A stretch of 64,000 bases of DNA from assembly GCF_949628215.1 (NCBI RefSeq), contig NC_134310.1:8693401-8757400 (forward strand), read 5' to 3'. Numbering within the stretch: the first letter of the stretch is position 1; each line of letters begins with the position of its first letter. A model generated the notes under the pieces. That model did no database searches. It had not been told where the DNA came from and saw only the letters and a list, made by a program, of their open reading frames with translations. Below are positions 58,701 through 64,000 of the stretch, one piece after another. A program made the translations under genes and the position numbers. The stretch is from Phalacrocorax aristotelis (lineage: Eukaryota > Chordata > Aves > Suliformes > Phalacrocoracidae).

Positions 58701-59727
58701 GGTCCCATACCGTGTAGTGGGGCTGGTGGTGGGGCCCAAGGGAGCTACCATCAAGCGGATCCAGCAGCAGACGCACACCTACATCGTGACACCCAGCCGG
58801 GACAAGGAGCCCGTCTTTGAGGTGACGGGCATGCCCGAGAATGTGGACCGGGCTAGGGAGGAGATCGAGGCACATATCACCATGCGGACAGGCTCCTTCA
58901 TCGATGTCAATGCTGGCAACGACTTCCACTCCAACGGCACCGACGTCTGCCTCGACCTGCAGGGCAGCACGGCCAGCCTGTGGGCCAAGGCCCCCCACCC
59001 TGCCCACCGCCCCTCGACCGCCCTGTGCAATGACAGCCTCAGCTCCCTGGGCAGCACCCCCACCGAGTCCTACTACAGCGGGCGGGTGGCAGATGCCAGC
59101 CCCACCAGCCCCTACAGCACCAGCAGCGGCTTCACCTTCAGCGAGCCCCCGGCCCCTCTGGGCTCGGAGGAGTGCGACTTTGGCTTTGACTTCTTGGCCC
59201 TCGACCTCATGACACCCACCACCATCTGGTCGCCCTTTGAGCGCACAGGCAACCCCTTGCAAGCCTTCAGCAGCTGCTCCTCCATCAACGGCTTGCAGAG
59301 ACGCAACAGCGGCACGGCCACACCGCGCCACTCGCCCACCCTCCCTGAGAGCAGCAGCATGGCCCTGGACCACCCCTTAGCACGCCACATCCAGAGTGAC
59401 CCCGTCAGCACCTTGTCCTGGCTGCCCACCCAAGGCTCGCTGTCCTCCTTCTCCAACAGCACCGGCTACTCCTCCTCCTCCTCCTCCCTGCCTGGCAGCA
59501 TTTCTACCACCTCAGGCTCGCCCACCGACTCCAGCAGCTCCGATGGGCACCGCAAGAGCTCCCGCGAGTGCATGGTGTGCTTTGAGAGTGAGGTGATCGC
59601 TGCCTTGGTGCCCTGCGGCCACAACCTCTTCTGCATGGAGTGTGCCATGCGCATCTGCGGCAAAGCCGAGCCCGAGTGTCCCGCTTGCCACGCTCCCGCC
59701 ACGCAAGCCATCCACATCTTCTCCTAG
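39833..59727 (+). CDS. MEX3D: RNA-binding protein MEX3D, two coding exons
   Basis: A MEX3-family RNA-binding protein with two KH domains and a C-terminal RING. The family binds mRNA 3' UTRs and the RING can act as an E3 ubiquitin ligase. Exons 39833-40337 and 58460-59727 join inside a Gly codon in the first KH domain (donor GTAACC, acceptor CTCTGCAG), giving 590 residues; human MEX3D is about 650. KH1 spans roughly residues 157-220 with its GRQG loop at 166-169. KH2 spans about 246-310 with loop GPKG at 260-263. The RING covers 538-580 with the C3HC4 set C539, C542, C554, H556, C560, C563, C575, C578. Between KH2 and RING is a Ser/Pro-rich linker. The N-terminus ([11 protein letters not shown]) and strong Kozak GCCGCCATG fix the start. 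The intron is 18.1 kb and holds a nested ERV cluster. Confidence 0.95.
40338..48165 (+). other. MEX3D: MEX3D intron, left part
   Basis: GC-rich intronic sequence with many chance open frames and no recognised coding domain or interspersed repeat. An A-run lies at about 41091-41105. One exon-like stretch with good splice-site look-alikes lies at 43081-43130. Confidence 0.5.
48166..48952 (+). repeat. 5' LTR of provirus 1 (split by a CR1)
   Basis: Starts TGTGCTGGTTTTGG and ends CCACGACA. Without the CR1 and its duplicated target it is 479 bp, matching the other LTRs. It holds a CCAAT box (about 48312), a TATA-like CAGTATATTAAA at about 48351-48362 and ATTAAA at 48528-48533. Confidence 0.92.
48558..48871 (-). 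mobile_element. CR1 3' end inserted in the 5' LTR of provirus 1
   Basis: A 302 bp antisense CR1 tail (48564-48865) of the same subfamily as those at 21736 and 28348. It is flanked by a perfect 6 bp repeat GTTACC (48558-48563 and 48866-48871). The intact LTRs elsewhere carry GTTACC once at this point, so the insertion postdates the provirus. Confidence 0.95.
48960..48979 (+). other. Primer-binding site of provirus 1 (tRNA-Lys type)
   Basis: TGGTGCCCAACGTGGGGCTC lies 7 bases after the LTR. It is complementary to the 3' end of tRNA-Lys(CUU) except at position 4 (T instead of C). Confidence 0.8.
49018..49926 (+). pseudogene. Provirus 1 gag, first part with hydrophobic leader
   Basis: The first ATG after the primer site opens a frame with strongly hydrophobic stretches at about residues 4-24, 33-60 and 105-125, followed by a soluble part (from about residue 140) with [17 protein letters not shown] and a basic KKKYWKR patch. 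The leader looks like a three- or four-pass membrane domain, which is unusual in front of Gag. The frame is broken by TAG at 49435-49437 (codon 140), where provirus 2 has a Tyr codon, and ends at TGA 49924-49926, which provirus 2 shares. No family match can be named for the leader; its position argues for a Gag/matrix-like role. Confidence 0.75.
49927..50418 (+). pseudogene. Provirus 1 gag, capsid-like part
   Basis: Continues in the same frame after the TGA at 49924. It is a soluble domain of about 160 residues with [28 protein letters not shown] and the [16 protein letters not shown] block, in the position of capsid. A private TAG at 50308-50310 (Trp in provirus 2) breaks it. The frame ends at TGA 50416-50418, which provirus 2 also has. 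The similarity is to ERVL-type Gag by position and style only, so the domain call is inference. Confidence 0.65.
50705..51328 (+). mobile_element. Solo LTR nested in provirus 1 gag (sense)
   Basis: A 614 bp LTR (50710-51323) starts TGTCATGG, ends CCACGACA, and is flanked by a perfect 5 bp duplication TCCAG (50705-50709 and 51324-51328). Provirus 2 carries the empty site. It belongs to a related but different LTR subfamily, with an ATT/ATC-rich tract at 51121-51190. Confidence 0.95.
51121..51190. repeat. ATT/ATC trinucleotide-rich tract in nested LTR
   Basis: Imperfect ATT, ATC and ATA units precede the ATTAAA signal of this LTR. Confidence 0.8.
51468..51835 (+). pseudogene. Provirus 1 aspartic protease
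   Basis: A retroviral protease in the same frame as, and directly after, the TAG at 51465-51467. It has the catalytic motif DTG at 51576-51584 within [13 protein letters not shown], and the second conserved stretch ILGIDYL. It would process Gag and Pol. The coding sequence is interrupted by the antisense solo LTR at 51836 and resumes in frame at 52413. Confidence 0.85.
51831..52417 (-). mobile_element. Solo LTR nested in provirus 1 pol (antisense)
   Basis: A 577 bp LTR (51836-52412), reading on the minus strand from TGTCCTGGTTTCAGC to a CCACGACA end, is flanked by a perfect 5 bp duplication GAGAC (51831-51835 and 52413-52417). It is a third LTR subfamily of the same broad group. It separates the protease from the reverse transcriptase. 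Confidence 0.95.
52413..54323 (+). pseudogene. Provirus 1 reverse transcriptase and RNase H
   Basis: One frame with private stops. Reverse transcriptase motifs: [20 protein letters not shown], the [13 protein letters not shown] block with the first Asp, [10 protein letters not shown], and the catalytic YIDD at 52980-52991. TGA codons at 52584-52586 and 53001-53003 interrupt it. A thumb/connection region follows ([21 protein letters not shown]). RNase H comes next with FTDGS (about 53901), a Glu in the [10 protein letters not shown] helix, [12 protein letters not shown] and VRHVDAHV, so its catalytic residues are present. A one-base insertion near 54303 shifts the frame and ends it at 54323. 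The ERVL-like assignment rests on motif style. Confidence 0.88.
54325..55233 (+). pseudogene. Provirus 1 integrase
   Basis: Carries an N-terminal HHCC zinc-binding pattern (HDTSGH... CDTC), the [12 protein letters not shown] block typical of ERVL-type integrases, and the catalytic core. The first Asp is in WQIDYITL and the Glu in SGKIERYNG, but the second catalytic Asp is replaced by Gly (codon 54763-54765, in IESGNGTHF). The enzyme would be inactive even without the upstream breaks. It ends at TGA 55231-55233, and no env frame follows. Confidence 0.9.
55234..55646 (+). other. Non-coding 3' part of provirus 1 with purine-rich tract
   Basis: About 410 bases between integrase and 3' LTR without a coding frame. 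The last 17 bases (55630-55646, GAATAAGGGGTGGGGAA) form a purine-rich tract directly before the LTR, in the place of the second-strand primer. Confidence 0.7.
55647..56129 (+). repeat. 3' LTR of provirus 1
   Basis: 483 bp, TGTGCTGG to CCACGACA, with the same CCAAT and TATA-like boxes as the 5' LTR but clearly different from it in U3. Confidence 0.93.
56130..57056 (-). mobile_element. Inverted, internally deleted ERV fragment
   Basis: A minus-strand relative of provirus 1 joined to its 3' LTR. Read on the minus strand: LTR 57056-56579, primer site 56571-56552, gag leader to about 56401, a 26-base gag piece (about 56400-56375), then an RNase H piece (about 56374-56162). The remaining 31 bases (56130-56160) match nothing I recognise. 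The rest of the element, including its second LTR, is missing. No target-site duplication was seen at the ends. Confidence 0.88.
56579..57056 (-). repeat. LTR of the inverted ERV fragment
   Basis: A 478 bp LTR on the minus strand, beginning TGTGCTGGTTTTGG and ending CCACGACA. It is the right-hand end of the inverted fragment. Confidence 0.93.
57057..58459 (+). other. MEX3D: MEX3D intron, right part
   Basis: Unique-looking GC-rich intronic sequence with a T-run at about 58019-58032. It ends in the acceptor CTCTGCAG at 58452-58459. No further element was recognised. Confidence 0.6.
58460..59727 (+). other. MEX3D: MEX3D exon 2 (KH1 end, KH2, linker, RING)
   Basis: Opens with [20 protein letters not shown], the rest of KH1, and ends with the RING and the invariant-looking tail ATQAIHIFS before TAG at 59725-59727. 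Confidence 0.95.
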
Positions 59728-60770
59728 CCGGGTCCGTCTCGCTGGGGCAGCCAGCCCTCCCCTCTACCCCAACACAGCTTTTTAAGGACTTTAAACTGTT
59801 TAAATCAACCTTTTTATTTAATAATGGATCCAATAGGTGCACGGGGTTGGGGGGGGAAGGAGAGGCTGCTGCTTGCTGGCTGCAGAGGCGGAGAGGGCAG
59901 GATGGCGGGGCGGGAGGGTGGCTGAAATACAGGGGGTCGGGAGGGGTGGGGAAGAAGGGGCCGATAACAAAGACAAGGAGGAAGAGGGGTGTGAAACTGC
60001 AAAGAGGAGGAAACTCTGATGTTTACAGAATAGCTTTAACTCTTCACCCGGCTGCTGGGAGGAGGAAGCCCAGCTGTTCTTCAACAGTCCTTCCCAAATA
60101 ACAGTATTCAGTTTGCAAAGTTAAATAAACAGAAAGAAAAGGTCCGGTTGCACTTTTTATTTTAGGACATGCAAGGGTTGTCTTTTATTTTTTTTAAATC
60201 ATTCTATTATTATTATAATTTTTTTTGTTGTCGTTCTTTTTGTATGTAGTTTTTTTTTTTGATGACTCTTGATGGTTCTATAAAATTTATTTTTTTTTTT
60301 TTTTGTAATGCAAGTCTATCTCTATTTTGCCAATGTGAAAACTGCCCAAAAACGTGTGACGAGGTCGGGGTCATGGCTGGAGGGGCCAGGCCGGGCGGAG
60401 GAGCTCGCGGGACAGAGGGGGCATAGTTAATACACCATGTTGCAAAAACCAGACAGATTTCTATCTGCTTTTTATTTTGTGGTTGGTTTTGTTTTGTTTT
60501 GTTTTGTTTTTTTAGTTTTATTTTTTTATTTTTTACCTCTTTATGTATATGTAGGGAATTTATAGGAAAATATGTACTTTATTGAATAAATTTTAAAAAC
60601 TAAAATATATTTTATTTTAAAAAGAAAATAACGGACCTTTAACCTTACATGGATAAAGTACTGATTATATATTTGCTGAGCTGACTTGACGGTTATGAAA
60701 ATTGTATCAAGAGTTTTATTTTTTGACTTCAAAGCCTTCTTAATAAAGACTTTTTACTATATATGAATTC
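59728..60770 (+). other. MEX3D: MEX3D 3' UTR
   Basis: AT-rich with many T-runs and a TTTTG repeat (about 60485-60510). Poly(A) signals are AATAAA near 60585 and at 60742-60747. Confidence 0.8.
60742..60747 (+). terminator. MEX3D: MEX3D distal poly(A) signal
   Basis: AATAAA is the last signal in the AT-rich 3' UTR. The sequence then turns into mixed-composition DNA. Confidence 0.7.
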
Positions 60771-60774
60771 ATAT

Positions 60775-61331
60775 GCTACCTACGTTGTCTCACTGCCTGC
60801 AGCCTCTCAGCGCCCATCCCGGCATCCTCAAGACTGGCCACCCTGCTCTGGTTTTGGGTTGTATGTCTGCTGGTCTGTACATCTGTCAGTGGTTTGCTTT
60901 TCGGCACTGTTTACCCTCTGCTTCCTACGTGCCAGGGGCACGGACCCTCCTACAAACCCTGTGGCCAAACCGTGACTTCCCGGGGTGCAACATGGGATGG
61001 GGTGATGGGGAAAATGCACCCCTTGAGCACCCTGAGGCCTTGCTGCTTCCTTGGGTGCCATTAGGATGACCGCAGCATGTTTTGCCACAGTGTCTTGCTG
61101 CGCCGGGGCTGTTGCACGCTCCATGCTGCAGCACTCCCTGGCCATGCTGGGGCTTTCGAGGTGGCTGTTGGAAAGTGCCATCGACCCCTTGGGGGGAGTG
61201 GTAACTACCGAAAGGCTGCCTGGGTGCCTGGTTTCCCCCTGCTTGAAAGCTTGGCTATTAATGCAGCTCCGGTCTGTGTCTACAGGCTGCACATGGCGCA
61301 AACCCGCCTACGTGATTTGTTAATGAGCCAC
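60775..61331. other. Short spacer between MEX3D and provirus 2
   Basis: Mixed-composition DNA with no recognised gene or repeat. Confidence 0.5.
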
Positions 61332-61809
61332 TGTGCTGGTTTTGGCTGAGAAGGGGTTAATTCTCACCCGGGGGGGGGCGGCTGCCTTTCCAGCTTCCCT
61401 CGCTCTGCCAAGTGGTGGGGGGCTGAGAGGGGCAGGGCAACGGTGGTGCAGCTGACCCCGACTGGCCAATGGCATGTTCATGCCATACCATGACCAGTAT
61501 ATTAAGGGGGGGCAGTTTGCAGCTCGGGGGGTGCGCGGCGTTGAGTCGGTGGGTGGTGAGCGGCTGCGTCCTGTGTGGTTTGTTTTGGGGGTTAATTCTC
61601 CTCCCCGCTCCTTCCCCCCCTTCCCCCCCCCCCCGCATTTTGTGCCTCTCGTTGTTCTCCTTTACATTGCATTTCTGTTGTTTAATTTTCATTATTAAAC
61701 TATTCTTATCCCAACCCACGAGCGTTACCCTTCTGATTCTCTCCCCCATCTACCGGTGGGGCAGTGAGCGAGCGACTGTGTGGGGCTGAGCTGCCGCTAA
61801 ACCACGACA
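61332..61809 (+). repeat. 5' LTR of provirus 2
   Basis: 478 bp, TGTGCTGG to CCACGACA, with a C-rich run at about 61615-61634. U3 differs clearly from both LTRs of provirus 1. Confidence 0.92.
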
Positions 61810-61816
61810 GTCTTTT

Positions 61817-61836
61817 TGGTGCCCAACGTGGGGCTC
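61817..61836 (+). other. Primer-binding site of provirus 2 (tRNA-Lys type)
   Basis: Identical to that of provirus 1, TGGTGCCCAACGTGGGGCTC, including the T at position 4. Confidence 0.8.
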
Positions 61837-61874
61837 AAGGGTTGGAGATAACAACAGCTGCTGGTCACAGCACA

Positions 61875-62813
61875 ATGTTGTCCTTTTTGCAGTTGGTGTT
61901 GAAGATTGGTGTTGGTTTGTTTAGTCTGCTGTGTTCTGCTGTGATTAGTAACATTTTGCCTAAGAGCTTTGTTATGCAAACACTGGTTTTCAGCTTTATC
62001 TGGTATTTGGGGTTTTTGCTGAAACCGTTACTGTACTTTGGATACCACCTTGTTGAGGCGATTAGCAATTATACCTCCTCCTCTGAGAGATTTTATATGG
62101 AGGAAATACAGAATAGTATCTTTCCAACTTTCTTCTATGATGTCTCCACATCTATTACAACAACCTTTTTGTATCTTGAACATCCTTGGGTTGTTAAGGT
62201 GCACTTATTGTTAGTTTTTGGGCATGTTGTTTTGGTTTTGACTAAGCAACTTAAGAATATCGCCCAGAAATCTGCCCCAAGGCTTGATAGTTACGAGTGG
62301 CAGGGCATGTGGGATAGCATGGGCAAATACCTAGGGCAGTGGGCACCCCCAGTGTTTTGGAGTTTCACCCCCGAACAAGTGCAGAATCCTAAAAAACTAG
62401 TAGAATATTTGGAGAAAGTACGTTGTTACGCTGGGAACTCCAGAGAGACACAGATAACTGCAACGTGCTGGGGCCTGGCCCATGCATACCGAGCCCTGCT
62501 CAACAGTATTCAGTGCCCCCAGGGGGAAGAGAAGGTCTCTGGATTGAAAGGCAAAGTGACTGGCACTGTAGTCACTCCAGCCCTGAGGACAGGCACTGCA
62601 GCCACTCAAACCCCCACAACAAGTACCGGAGCTGGCTCAGAGAATCAATCCATGCCAGTATCAGTCGCCCCCATACAGAAGAAGAAATATTGGAAGCGGA
62701 CGTCAACTCATTTAGAACGGGATGATGAAAAAGCAGGGCCATCATGAGGAGAGGAGGGAGAAGTCATAAATGAAATAGAGACCACCCGATCCCTGTCCTT
62801 AAGCGAGTTGTGA
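61875..62813 (+). pseudogene. Provirus 2 gag, first part with hydrophobic leader
   Basis: Same design as in provirus 1: hydrophobic stretches at about residues 4-24, 33-60 and 105-125, then the soluble part. Codon 140 is intact here. It has a private TGA at 62745-62747, where provirus 1 has Arg, and the shared TGA at 62811-62813. A region near 62555-62610 carries an extra repeat of a GGCACTG-GTCACTC-like unit absent from provirus 1. Confidence 0.78.
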
Positions 62814-63305
62814 GATATGCAAAAATATTTCAGCCGTTGTTCAGGTGAGCACATTGTCACCTGGCTGCTCCGATGCTGGGATAATGGGGCCAGTAGCCTG
62901 GAACTAGAGGGAAAAGAAGCCAAACAACTGGGATCCCTTTCTGGGGAAGGGGGCGTTGACAAAGCAATTGGAAAAAAAACACAAGCCCTCAGCCTCTGGA
63001 GGCGACTCCTGTCTGGAGTGAAGGAAAGGTATCCCTTCAAAGAAGATGTTACATATTGCCCAGGAAAATGGACAACTATGGAGAAAGGCATCCAGTATCT
63101 AAGGGAATTAGCTGTGTTTGAGGTGATTTATGGTGACCTGGACGATCAACGGTCATCCAAAGATCCAGATGAAGCCGAGTGCACGCGACCCATGTGGCGG
63201 CAGTTTGTACGGAGCGCACCATCTTCGCATGCAAACTTATTGGCAGTGATGTCCTGGAAAGATGATGAGACACCAACGGTGGTGGAGGTGATTGATAGAC
63301 TATGA
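62814..63305 (+). pseudogene. Provirus 2 gag, capsid-like part
   Basis: Open from the shared TGA to the shared TGA at 63303-63305, without the private stop of provirus 1. It contains the same [16 protein letters not shown] block. It could only be made by readthrough of the UGA or by internal initiation at the ATG at 62817. Confidence 0.68.
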
Positions 63306-63735
63306 AGCAAATATCTCTTCCTCGCTCATCTCTGCTGTGGAGAAACTATCCCAAGAGTTCCAGCAACTCAAAGAAGATCTGTCCTACTCCCCACCTCGAC
63401 AGAGCAGTGTCTCAGCTGTTAGGAATAAGCGTCCTTTGGCTCAAAGAAGGGGATACACACCACGGGCCACCCTATGGTTCTACCTGCGTGACCACGGAGA
63501 GGACATGATGAGGTGGGATGGCAAGCCTACCTCGACCCTACAGGCACGAGTACATGAACTGCAAGGAAGAACAGTCACTCAGGGAGGCTCTTCCAGGAAA
63601 GCTGCTGCTCCAGTTTCCAGTGAGCACGTCCCCAGACAGAGGAGTAGACGCGCAGATTTTATTTCTAAGCGTAATAGAGGGACTCCTGATTCACATTTAC
63701 AGGAAGTGAGTTGTGACTGCCATGATCAGGACTAG
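63295..63735 (+). pseudogene. Provirus 2 gag C-terminal/nucleocapsid-position part
   Basis: In the +1 frame, overlapping the end of the capsid part by a few codons and uninterrupted here. It is basic with a coiled N-terminal piece (SAVEKLSQEFQQLKEDL) and Arg-rich patches (RQRSRRADF, ISKRNRG). It ends at TAG 63733-63735. No zinc knuckle is seen. Confidence 0.65.
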
Positions 63736-64000
63736 AGGGGCCCTGCCTCCAGCCGGGTGGAGGAAAGGGATAACCGGGCTTACTGGACTGTGTGGATCCG
63801 ATGGCCTGGCACATGTGACCCACAGGAGTATAAAGCTTTAGTGGACACTGGCGCACAGTGCACCTTAATGCCATCAAACTATATAGGGGCAGAACCCATT
63901 AGCATTGCTGGATTGACAGGGGGATCTCAAGAGCTAACTGTATTGGAGGCCGAAGTGAGCCTAACCGGGAATGAGTGGCAAAAGCACCCCATTGTGACTG
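63736..64000 (+). pseudogene. Provirus 2 protease (cut by the window end)
   Basis: Follows the TAG in the same frame. The catalytic DTG lies in [13 protein letters not shown] at about 63846-63854. It is open to the window end. Confidence 0.8.

Larger units (their letters stand above)
61332..64000 (+). mobile_element. ERVL-like provirus 2 (continues past the window)
   Basis: A second copy of the same family in the same orientation, with 5' LTR, primer site, hydrophobic leader/gag and the start of the protease. It lacks the nested LTRs of provirus 1, and its internal region is very close to that copy. The window ends inside the protease. Target-site duplication cannot be judged because the 3' end is outside. 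Confidence 0.93.

Noticed and set aside
58477-59373. Minus-strand open frame of 298 codons opposite MEX3D exon 2
   Set aside because: It is the antisense shadow of the KH and linker coding sequence, which is clearly the real gene.
1-64000. CRISPR arrays, bacterial operons, rRNA and tRNA genes
   Set aside because: None seen. Introns, poly(A) signals, CpG islands, CR1 and ERVs make this vertebrate nuclear DNA. The only tRNA-related sequences are the 20-base primer-binding sites.

Overview
The window is a piece of a bird genome. The evidence is several CR1 retrotransposon copies with the typical avian 3' end, bird-type LTR retroviruses, and GC-rich CpG-island promoters on compact genes. Recognisable gene content from left to right, all on the + strand, is a 3' UTR end (probably TCF3), UQCR11, MBD3 and MEX3D. 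This is the order of the block TCF3-UQCR11-MBD3-MEX3D on human 19p13.3. A microchromosome such as the chicken chromosome 28 counterpart is therefore likely (inference).

Layout. 1-700: 3' UTR with two AATAAA signals. 700-5000: no gene recognised, with an old LTR-like stretch ending near 4866. 5000-8400: UQCR11 (two coding exons plus a 3' UTR exon), with a solo LTR in its second intron. 8400-11260: intergenic. 11260-31440: MBD3 (six coding exons plus a 3' UTR exon), with two antisense CR1 elements and one sense CR1 tail in or near its introns. 31440-39400: nothing coding recognised. 39400-60770: MEX3D, two coding exons separated by an 18.1 kb intron. 61332-64000: a second provirus that runs off the window.

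The accessory part is the MEX3D intron and its 3' flank. The intron carries a provirus (48166-56129) with an ERVL-like Pol and no env. A CR1 tail is inserted in its 5' LTR and two solo LTRs of related families are inserted in its coding region; all three are bounded by target-site duplications. An inverted, heavily deleted relative (56130-57056) abuts its 3' LTR. A second copy starts 585 bases after the last MEX3D poly(A) signal. Comparing the two copies by eye separates private mutations from shared features. The shared features are a multi-pass hydrophobic leader in front of Gag, an in-frame UGA inside gag, a +1 step at CUA-UGA, an in-frame UAG just before the protease, and a primer site matching tRNA-Lys(CUU) with one mismatch. 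These shared features are the most unusual part of the window.

The host genes have unrelated jobs. UQCR11 is a small complex III subunit, MBD3 is a NuRD subunit, and MEX3D is a KH/RING RNA-binding protein. MBD3 as seen here lacks the exon segment for the first half of the MBD fold, so it resembles the mammalian MBD3b isoform.
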